32,675 bases of DNA, taken from the NCBI GenBank assembly GCA_000415505.1, contig KE353995.1, positions 1 through 32,675 on the forward strand, read 5' to 3'. Position 1 is the stretch's first letter. Every line of letters begins with the position of its first letter. Made by a program: the position numbers and the translations under genes. The stretch comes from Streptomyces afghaniensis 772. GTDB taxonomy: Bacteria; Actinomycetota; Actinomycetes; Streptomycetales; Streptomycetaceae. Below the pieces are notes generated by a model. The model ran no database searches, had not been told where the DNA came from, and was given only the letters and a program-made list of their open reading frames with translations. This document shows, piece by piece, positions 1-8,922 of the stretch.

Positions 1-1300
1 GCAGGAACCCGTAAGTCCGCGCCAGCCACGGGTCGTACAGCACCAGCAGCAGGACCGCCGTCGCCAGCGCCGGGATGAGGGACCTGCGGCGGCCGGTCGC
101 TAGGGCGAGCAGCGCGACGGCTCCGCAGGCCGCGGCCCGCAGCACGCTCGGATCGGGTCTGCACACGACGACGAACCCGAGTGAGAGCACGCCCCCGAGC
201 ACGGCGGTCGCCCGCAGGGAGACACCGAGGCGAGGCGCGAGTCCCCGCCGCTCGGCGCGCTGTGCCAGGCCCGGTGGCCCGAGCAGCAGGGCGAGCAGGA
301 TCGTGAAGTTGGCCCCGGACACGGCCAACGTGTGGGTGAGGTCGGTCTCCTTGAAGGCCTCCTCCAGCTCCAGGGTGATCCGCGAGGTGTCCCCCACGAC
401 CAGCCCAGGCAACAGCGCCCGGGCATCCGCCGGCAGCCCGTCGGTCGCCTCCCGCAGCCCGGCCCGCAACCGCCCGGCGAGCCGCTGAGCAGCCGAGGGT
501 TCCCCGACCACCTCCGGTTCGGCCCGGCCCCGTACCCGCAGCACCGCCGCGACCCGGTCACCGCCCGTCATCGCGGGCGCCAGCCGTGCGCCGACCCGCA
601 GCCGCGTCGAGGGCAGCAGCCCCAGCCACGGCGACCGCACCGGCCCATCGGCGACTGGCCGCCCACCTGCCGTCCGGTCGGCCGACCCCAAGTCGACGAT
701 CATCAGCACCGGCGTCCGCGTCCTCACCGTCGCGCCGCCCGCCTCCTGGACGCGCCGCACATCGGCATCGATCAGCACGGCGGTCGGAGCGACGTGATCT
801 CCCCGGACCTTCGGCCGGGTGAGCCGGGGATCGGAGGTCAGCTCCACCTCGGCAGTCACCGTCGCGTACTCCCGCGCCAGGCCGGGCACAGGTCCCCGGT
901 GCAGATCCGCCCCGTGCAGCCCGGCCGAGACGGCAGCCGCGGCCACGCACAGCAACACGGCTGCGGCCGACGCTCGCGGCCAGGAGGCCCATCCCGCCCG
1001 CCGGGCGAGCGGCAGCAGTCCGAGGGCGGCCAGACAGCCGGCCACGATGCCGAGGACCCACCCCGGCGACGCGTCCAGCACCAGCGCCGCCGTGCCCCAG
1101 GCCGCGAGGGCGGGTGGGACGAGCCGCAGGTCTGTGGGGCCTTCCTGCCGCGGACGGGCGCTGCCCAGCCGCTTCCCGCAGGAGGCGTGCACGGACGAAC
1201 GGGCGGGAGAGGCGGAGCCGCTGGGAGGGGGCGCCCCGGCGGTGAAGGCCTCAGGCGCCGCCTCGTCCCGTCCCGTCGGCACGTCACGGCCGCTCCTCAT
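1..1300 (-). CDS. comEC: ComEC/Rec2 family DNA-uptake channel protein, N-terminal part (cut by window edge)
   Basis: ComEC forms the inner-membrane channel that takes in single-stranded DNA. About 433 codons are visible and the frame runs off the left edge, so the C-terminal part is missing. Visible parts are a hydrophilic N-terminus, hydrophobic segments (ALAAWGTAALVLDASPG, AAVLLCVAAAAVSAGL), an OB-like region beginning YATVTAEVEL, and the start of the competence channel domain, where LTHTLAVSGANFTILLAL matches the family's HLLAISGxH-type motif. The ATG at 1298-1300 overlaps the comEA stop as ATGA, the usual comEA-comEC coupling. Because of an apparent indel in comEA, this frame is also open back to the comEA start at 2356. 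The family call is secure; real DNA uptake in this organism is not shown. Confidence 0.88.
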   Translation of the reverse strand, partial: MRSGRDVPTGRDEAAPEAFTAGAPPPSGSASPARSSVHASCGKRLGSARPRQEGPTDLRLVPPALAAWGTAALVLDASPGWVLGIVAGCLAALGLLPLARRAGWASWPRASAAAVLLCVAAAAVSAGLHGADLHRGPVPGLAREYATVTAEVELTSDPRLTRPKVRGDHVAPTAVLIDADVRRVQEAGGATVRTRTPVLMIVDLGSADRTAGGRPVADGPVRSPWLGLLPSTRLRVGARLAPAMTGGDRVAAVLRVRGRAEPEVVGEPSAAQRLAGRLRAGLREATDGLPADARALLPGLVVGDTSRITLELEEAFKETDLTHTLAVSGANFTILLALLLGPPGLAQRAERRGLAPRLGVSLRATAVLGGVLSLGFVVVCRPDPSVLRAAACGAVALLALATGRRRSLIPALATAVLLLVLYDPWLARTYGFL

Positions 1301-2356
1301 GGCCGTACGAGATTCCGCAAATCGGCGAAGCGGCGGTCGCCGATACCGTTCACCTCGCGCAACTCGTCCACGGAACGGAAGCCGCCGTGCTGCGTGCGGT
1401 AGTCGATGATGTGCTGCGCCAGCACCGGGCCGACACCCGGCAAGGTGTCGAGCTGGTCGGCGGTGGCCGTGTTGAGCGAGACGGGAGCCCCCGGCATCAT
1501 GCCGCCCGCCGCCGCACCACCCGTGCCTCCGGCGGCAGTACCACCCGCACCGGTCCCACCCCGCCCCCGCAGCGGGAGCCGGTCCCCCGACGATCACCTG
1601 CTCGCCGTCCACGAGGAACCGGGCGCGGTTGAGACCGTCGGTCTTCGTGCCGGGCTTCACCCCGCCCGCCGCGCGCAGCGCGTCCGCGACACGCGAACCG
1701 GCCGGCAGCCGGTGGATCCCGGGTTCACGGACCTTGCCGCCGACGTCCACGACGATCTCGGCCGCCCCTGCCGCACCCGCCGCACCTGTCGACTTCGCCG
1801 CCCCCGCGAGCGCACCCGCTCCTCGTTCCGGATCGGCCTGTCCACCGTGTCCCCGCTCCCCGTGGGGTGCCGCCGCTCGCACCACCTCCGGCGGCCGCAC
1901 GGACTGGGTTCGGCCGGCCCAGAAGTGCTGCACGGCGAACGCCGCGGCGACGACGAGCACCACCGTCAACGCGAGCACGCTCCGCCGCTCCAGGCCACAC
2001 CTCGCCTGCAACCACACAGGCAGGCGCTCCCGCACCGCGAGACCGGCCCGCGCCGACCAGGCCCCTTCCCCAGGACGGCCGTCCCCGCTGCCGCTGCCCG
2101 CCCCGGCGGGAGCAACCCTCTCCTCGGGCTCGGGCGGGCCATGCCCCGACTCCCGCCGCTCCCTGCCTCGTTCGGCATGGTCGCCGAACAGCACCTCCGC
2201 GCGCCGGCGGAGTTCCTCCGCCGAGGCATGGCGATGCCGTGCCCGGCCGCGTGCGACAGGTCGGTGACGGCGGTGACGGACGCGGCCGTCGGACGCCGGT
2301 CCACGGCCCGGCCCGCTGGTCGCAGTCGCTGTGCGTGAACGTGATCGAAGTGCCAT
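1297..2356 (-). CDS. comEA: ComEA family DNA-binding protein, apparently frameshifted
   Basis: ComEA is the membrane-anchored DNA receptor that feeds ComEC. From the ATG at 2354-2356 one frame encodes a basic, disordered N-terminus, a membrane segment (SVLALTVVLVVAAAFAVQHF, about residues 124-145) and an SLBB/Gram-positive soluble-ligand domain (EIVVDVGGKVREPGIHRL to FLVDGEQVIVGG). After about 1559 the reading must move to another frame to give the C-terminal helix-hairpin-helix domain (SLNTATADQLDTLPGVGPVL, then VNGIGDRRFADL), which ends at 1297 with a stop overlapping comEC. The two halves together give the normal domain order and a length of about 352 residues. As written, the sequence joins the ComEA N-terminus in frame to ComEC and loses the HhH domain. 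A sequencing indel or a recent mutation is most likely. Confidence 0.82.
1556..1570 (-). other. Putative frameshift site in comEA
   Basis: On the plus strand the tract reads as runs of four and five C split by a single G. Upstream of it the coding frame is that of comEC (codon first base at position mod 3 = 1); downstream it is mod 3 = 0. The upstream frame stays open to the window edge, and the downstream frame hits a stop at 1594-1596 when read backwards. The switch must therefore fall between 1556 and about 1593, most simply as one base too many in the C tract. Confidence 0.75.
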
Positions 2357-2475
2357 GCGACGAGGATCGGCCACATCGGCACCCTCGCGATGATCTTGGT
2401 CAAATCTCGGGGAGAACGGCCGACTTGTGGATAACCCAGCCACCCGCACGGGTGATCAGAGCCCGCCGTGACCGT

Positions 2476-3321
2476 TCACTGCGGCGAAACCACGACCCCC
2501 AGCAACCCGGGCCCCGTGTGCGCCCCGATCACCGCTCCGACCTCGCTGACATGCAGATCGGCGAGCCCGGGCACCCTTGCCCGCAACCGGTCGGCGAGGG
2601 CCGACGCCCGGTCCGGGGCGGCGAGATGGTGGACGGCGATGTCCACCTGGGCGCTGCCCGCGCGCTCGGCCGCGATCTCCTCCAGGCGGGCGATCGCCTT
2701 CGAGGCGGTCCGCACCTTCTCCAGCGGTTCGATGCGGCCGTCGGCCAGTTGCAGCAGCGGCTTCACCGCGAGGGCCGAGCCCAGCAAGGCCTGCGCGGCA
2801 CCGATACGGCCGCCGCGGCGCAGGTAGTCGAGGGTGTCGACGTAGAAGTAGGCGGACGTGCCCGCGGCCCGCTTCTCCGCGGCCGTGACGGCCTCGTCCA
2901 TCGTGCCGCCCGACTCCGCGGCCTCCGCCGCGGAGAGCGCGCAGAAGCCGAGCGCCATCGCGATCATGCCGGTGTCCACCACCCGCACGGGCACCTCCGC
3001 CTGCCGCGCGGCGACGACGGCCGCGTCGTACGTACCGGAGAGCTCGGCGGAGAGATGGAGGGAGACGATGCCGGTGGCGCCGGACTCGGCGACCTTGCGG
3101 TACGTCTCCTCGAAGAGGGCGGGGCTGGGCCGCGAGGTCGTCACCGGGCGCCGCTTCTGCAAAGCCTGGGCGAGGGCGCGGGTCGAGATCTCGGTGCCCT
3201 CCTCCAGGGCCCGGTCGCCGAGGACGACGGTGAGAGGTACCGCTGTGATGCCGTGGCGCTCCATCGTCCGGGCCGGCAGGTAGGCCGTTGAATCGGTGAC
3301 GATCGCGACATGGCGGGACAT
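2476..3321 (-). CDS. DegV family fatty-acid-binding protein
   Basis: The DegV family binds fatty acids; in Firmicutes relatives (FakB) it presents exogenous fatty acids to a kinase. The 281-residue product is full length. It opens with VAIVTDSTAYLP, the conserved DegV start (TDSTADLP), followed by VPLTVVLGDRALEEG and the Thr/Ser patch PVTTSRPSPALFEETY. The lipid-pocket motifs SAELSGTYDAA and VVDTGMIAMALGF come next, then YVDTLDYLRRGGRIGAAQALLGSALAVKPLL, which is the family's hallmark segment. No FakA-type kinase is visible nearby. The gene lies just downstream of the coiled-coil membrane gene on the same strand (10 nt gap as annotated) and may share its transcript. Cytosolic. The physiological ligand is not deducible here. 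Confidence 0.92.
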   Translation of the reverse strand: MSRHVAIVTDSTAYLPARTMERHGITAVPLTVVLGDRALEEGTEISTRALAQALQKRRPVTTSRPSPALFEETYRKVAESGATGIVSLHLSAELSGTYDAAVVAARQAEVPVRVVDTGMIAMALGFCALSAAEAAESGGTMDEAVTAAEKRAAGTSAYFYVDTLDYLRRGGRIGAAQALLGSALAVKPLLQLADGRIEPLEKVRTASKAIARLEEIAAERAGSAQVDIAVHHLAAPDRASALADRLRARVPGLADLHVSEVGAVIGAHTGPGLLGVVVSPQ

Positions 3322-3331
3322 GAGCTGGAGG

Positions 3332-4168
3332 TTACCTGCCGTAGCGCCCGTGCGGCAGCCCGGCCCCCGTGCCGTGTGACGCGAGTGGCCGGATCAAGTG
3401 GTGCTCTCGGGCGGGGCTTCTTCTGCCAGGGGTAGGTCGGGCGCGGTCCCGACGGGCTGATGGCGGGCCGTGCCGGCTCGGGCGCCGGGCTCGACTGCGG
3501 GGTCTCCGGCCAGGTCTGCCCGGCCGCGGCGGGATCGGCGGCGGGCGGCCTCGGGGCCGATGGCGTGGAGGCGGCCCGGGGCTCCGGCTTCGGCGAGGCG
3601 GCGGCCGGGGCTCCGGCTCCGGCTCCGTCGTCCAGTGCCGCAGCGCCCCGGCCTCCATGTGGATCTGGGCGCTGAGCGTGTCCAGGTCGTCCTCCGCGAA
3701 GCGGCGGGCGCGGTCGCGGGCCGCCCAGCGCAGGGCGTCAGCCGACTGTGTGACGCGTTCGGTGCGCTCGCGCAGCCCGGGCAGCCGCTCGGTGAGCGCG
3801 GTGCGGTCGGGCTCGGCCTCCAGGCGTTTCAGCTCGTCGTCCAGCTCCTGCCCGTGCGCACTGAGCCGTTCGAAGAGGCCGATGGACTCCTTCAGGGACT
3901 CGTCCTCGGCGACGGCCGCGTGCAGCGCGTCCTGGGTGGCGCGCATCGACGTGCGCAGTTTCAGCCGGAGTTGGGCGAGTTCCCCCGCGGCGCCCGGCTG
4001 GGCGAAGGACTTGGCCCGCAGGGTGTGGTCCTCGACCGTGCGGCGCGCCTGTGTGATGCCGCGGTCCACGCCGCGCTTGGCGGCGCCGACCACCTTGACC
4101 GTGGCGTACACGCCGAGCCCCAGAAAGAGGACGAAAAGCAGGGCGAACACTGCGATCACTGCTTCCAC
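3332..4168 (-). CDS. Coiled-coil membrane protein of unknown function; C-terminal tail probably frameshifted
   Basis: I do not recognise a characterised family. The GTG start at 4166-4168 follows a strong GAGGAGGAG ribosome site. Residues 3-30 form one membrane segment (VIAVFALLFVLFLGLGVYATVKVV); residues of about 30-175 are charged, helical and coiled-coil-like (LAQLRLKLRTSMRATQDAL, LKRLEAEPDRTALTERL). After EPEPEP the annotated frame turns into an Arg/Pro string with many codons ending in A or T, unlike the rest of the window. The +1-shifted frame from about 3607 to 3413 has roughly 94% G/C third positions and reads as a Pro/Ala/Glu linker ending near TYPWQKKPRP. The native stop is then probably the TGA at 3394-3396, which needs a second small indel near 3410. 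It lies between leuS and degV, with a terminator separating it from leuS. Confidence 0.7.
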   Translation of the reverse strand: MEAVIAVFALLFVLFLGLGVYATVKVVGAAKRGVDRGITQARRTVEDHTLRAKSFAQPGAAGELAQLRLKLRTSMRATQDALHAAVAEDESLKESIGLFERLSAHGQELDDELKRLEAEPDRTALTERLPGLRERTERVTQSADALRWAARDRARRFAEDDLDTLSAQIHMEAGALRHWTTEPEPEPRPPPRRSRSPGPPPRHRPRGRPPPIPPRPGRPGRRPRSRARRPSRHGPPSARRDRARPTPGRRSPAREHHLIRPLASHGTGAGLPHGRYGR

Positions 4169-4229
4169 CGGCTCCTCCTCAGGACCTCGCCGCGCACCTC
4201 ACGTCGCTCTTCAACGGTAAACGCAACAG

Positions 4230-4264
4230 GCAGGCCCGGAGTTCCAGAAAAACCCCGAACCTGC
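4230..4264 (-). terminator. Terminator downstream of leuS
   Basis: The minus-strand RNA can fold GCAGGUUCGGGG against CUCCGGGCCUGC (12 pairs including G-U wobbles) around a short U-rich loop, about 40 nt past the leuS stop. There is no U tract after the stem, as is common in Streptomyces. Confidence 0.55.
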
Positions 4265-4306
4265 CCGTAGGGGACCACCCCGAGAGCGGTCCGCAGTGCC
4301 CGGCGG

Positions 4307-7189
<2,883 letters not shown>

Positions 7190-7244
7190 GATCCTCAAAG
7201 CTCCATCGATCGTCTCTGCCTGCGGCTGTGTGGTTCGAGAAACG

Positions 7245-7268
7245 AAAAATCCCCTCGCACAGGAGGGG
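7245..7268 (-). terminator. Intrinsic (attenuator) terminator in the leuS leader
   Basis: The minus-strand RNA has a perfect CCCCUC/GAGGGG stem (7263-7268 with 7251-7256) with a six-base loop, followed at once by UUUUU (7245-7249). It lies 56 nt before the leuS start codon, so termination here would prevent leuS expression. A run of T after a stem is rare in this GC-rich window, which strengthens the call. Confidence 0.88.
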
Positions 7269-7316
7269 ACGCCGCGCCGATTCCGGCCACTCGACTCGTC
7301 CGGTGGCCGGGACTGA

Positions 7317-7355
7317 TCAGCGCGGCCCGCTAAGCAGAAGGCGTACGGCATGCAT
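7317..7355 (-). CDS. leuS leader peptide (12 aa, three consecutive Leu)
   Basis: The frame reads [12 protein letters not shown] and stops with TGA at 7317-7319. The three adjacent leucine codons are CTT, CTG, CTT. CTT is a rare codon in high-GC streptomycetes, so translation here should be sensitive to the supply of charged tRNA-Leu. No Shine-Dalgarno sequence precedes the ATG; a possible -10 hexamer ends 6 nt upstream, consistent with a leaderless start at the 5' end of the RNA. The peptide product itself probably has no function; its translation is the sensor. Confidence 0.8.
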   Translation of the reverse strand: MHAVRLLLSGPR

Positions 7356-7442
7356 GGCGTTAGGGTACCGCAGGCCCCCAGCGCACCGCGACGCGCTTCC
7401 GCTGCGCCTCCTCGGCACCCAAAAAGCTGAACAAGGGTCAAA

Positions 7443-7496
7443 AGTTACTTCGCGTAACAGCCGCTAAAGGACATCACAACAGCCACATTGTCCTTT
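7443..7496 (+). promoter_or_regulatory. AT-rich upstream region with two inverted repeats, candidate operators
   Basis: Between leuS and the redox module the DNA becomes unusually AT-rich. It holds GTTAC-N5-GTAAC (7444-7448 and 7454-7458) and AAAGGACA-N15-TGTCCTTT (7466-7473 and 7489-7496). These look like dimeric-regulator sites for the rightward membrane/NuoF-like genes. The regulator is unknown, and no clear -35/-10 pair can be assigned. Confidence 0.4.
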
Positions 7497-7594
7497 GATA
7501 ACAACGCAATAACTCAAACCTCGTACCCATCGGTATGGCGCCGCTTAGAGTGCGGCAGCGGGACCGCTTTCCCGAACCGCTCGGAGTTGCCCCC

Positions 7595-7660
7595 ATGAAC
7601 CCTCATCGCAGTAACAGCTCGCTACGCCCCGTCACCGGGATGTGGGGAGGCCGGCCGTGA
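7595..7660 (+). CDS. Small upstream ORF (21 aa), overlapping the start of the membrane redox gene
   Basis: ATG at 7595 follows a GGAG ribosome site with 8 nt spacing and reads MNPHRSNSSLRPVTGMWGGRP. Its TGA (7658-7660) overlaps the GTG start of the next gene (7657-7659) as GTGA, the usual translational-coupling arrangement. Third-position G/C is about 75%, lower than the neighbours, so it may be a coupling leader more than a functional peptide. Not recognised. Confidence 0.4.
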   Translation: MNPHRSNSSLRPVTGMWGGRP

Positions 7661-8922
7661 CGAACTACGACTCCACGGTGGACGACTCGTTCGCCGACTT
7701 CCTCAACTTCGGCGCCGGCGTGCTGTCCCTCGTGTGTCTCTCCTGCTCGGTGATCTGGGGACTGGTCGCCCAGGACCGGATCCTGCTGGACACGCGCAGG
7801 CGCATCCTGGCGCAGGCCGTGCACCGGACCACGGCGGTCGCCTCGATCGTCTTCCTCCTGGTGCACATCGGGGTCAAGCTGGCGCTCGCCCACACCACGT
7901 GGGTCGCGGTGTTCATCCCCTTCGGTCTCATCGCCAGCGACAACGACGAGATCATGGGCCGGTCGTTCCTCGTCGGCCTCGGCACCCTGGCCAGCATGCT
8001 CATGATCTTCGTGGGCGTCACGGGCGTGCTGCGCAACCGTTTCGCGTCCCCGGCGCCGGTCGCGGCCCGCTGGCGGGCCATGCACATGCTGGCCTACCCG
8101 GCCTGGTGCGCCGCCCTGGTCCACGGCCTCTACGCGGGCCGCCAGGCCAAGCCGATTTTCGTCATCCTGTACTGCGTGTCCCTGGTCGCCGTGGCCGGAG
8201 CCCTCGCCCTGCGCGCCGCTCCGCGCCCGGTCAAGCGCAAGGTCGCCGACAAGTTCGCCCAGCTCATCGGGCCGGGGGACGGTCTGGGCCGCAGGGACCT
8301 GGAGGAGAGCCGGGCCCGGGCGGGCACCGGCTCCGCGCTGCCCGGCTACGAGGGCCGGGACACGCCCGTGGGGGCCATGACCTCCTCGTCGGGGCCGCGG
8401 TACGAGAAGGCGGAGCGCGCCGCTCCGCAGGAGTCCACGAACGGCTTCGCCGCGGCCTACCGGGCCGTCTCGAGCCCGCCCCTGGGCCAGCAGGCGTTCG
8501 CGCCGGGACCGACCGACCGCGCGGAACTGCCGCTGGACATGCAGGCCACCCAGACCATCCCGACCGTGGACGGCCCCTCCAGCACCTCGGGCAACTGGCC
8601 GATCCCGTCCCCGCCCCCGGTCGGCGAGGCCCCGCCGTCGGCCTACGACCCGCTCCAGGACACGGGCTTCAACATCCCGCCCTACGACCCGCTCCAGGAC
8701 ACCGGACAAAGCATCCCGGCCTATGGCAATCCAGGCGCCGCCGGCTACGGATCGAGTGACGTGTACGACACGGGTGAGACGAACGCCGTCTACGACACGT
8801 ACTACCCGAACGACACGTACAACAGCGGTCCCGCCACTGAAACACTGCCCGGTGCGTCCTACGACTTCGACGCACCGGGATCGGGCGAACCTTGGAACAC
8901 GCCTTCCGGAGGCTTTAAGTGA
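7657..8922 (+). CDS. Ferric-reductase-like/cytochrome b-type membrane protein with long low-complexity tail
   Basis: The product is 421 residues. I prefer the GTG at 7657, which is preceded by GGGGAGG at 6-7 nt, over an in-frame GTG at 7642. Residues about 18-185 form about six membrane segments. Histidines at 56 and 70 (H-X13-H) and at 143 and 156 (H-X12-H) lie in separate helices, the spacing of bis-haem ferric-reductase/NOX transmembrane domains, so two b-type haems are likely. The cytoplasmic tail (about 185-421) is disordered and rich in Pro, Gly, Tyr and Ser, with YDPLQDTG repeated twice. The stop overlaps the NuoF-like gene (GTGA), which suggests that the flavoprotein passes electrons to this membrane protein. 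The electron acceptor is unknown, and no separate FAD/NAD domain is present in this polypeptide. Confidence 0.72.
   Translation: MTNYDSTVDDSFADFLNFGAGVLSLVCLSCSVIWGLVAQDRILLDTRRRILAQAVHRTTAVASIVFLLVHIGVKLALAHTTWVAVFIPFGLIASDNDEIMGRSFLVGLGTLASMLMIFVGVTGVLRNRFASPAPVAARWRAMHMLAYPAWCAALVHGLYAGRQAKPIFVILYCVSLVAVAGALALRAAPRPVKRKVADKFAQLIGPGDGLGRRDLEESRARAGTGSALPGYEGRDTPVGAMTSSSGPRYEKAERAAPQESTNGFAAAYRAVSSPPLGQQAFAPGPTDRAELPLDMQATQTIPTVDGPSSTSGNWPIPSPPPVGEAPPSAYDPLQDTGFNIPPYDPLQDTGQSIPAYGNPGAAGYGSSDVYDTGETNAVYDTYYPNDTYNSGPATETLPGASYDFDAPGSGEPWNTPSGGFK

Larger units (their letters stand above)
7190..7367 (-). promoter_or_regulatory. leuS leader: ribosome-mediated transcription attenuator
   Basis: In transcription order it contains a possible -10 (TACCCT, 7362-7367), a 12-codon leader peptide starting 6 nt later (7317-7355), a hairpin just past its stop (CCGGCCAC paired with GTGGCCGG, 7283-7290 with 7303-7310), and an intrinsic terminator (7245-7268). 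The last leader codons (GCCGCGC, 7320-7326) are perfectly complementary to GCGCGGC at 7271-7277, so a longer alternative fold can form that closes the region before the terminator. A ribosome stalled at the Leu codons would cover or free these segments. leuS attenuators have been predicted computationally in Streptomyces; the exact choice of antiterminator here is my inference. Confidence 0.8.

Noticed and set aside
8640-8705. The doubled YDPLQDTG segment as a CRISPR-like or mobile DNA repeat
   Set aside because: It is a short in-frame protein repeat within a low-complexity tail, occurring only twice.
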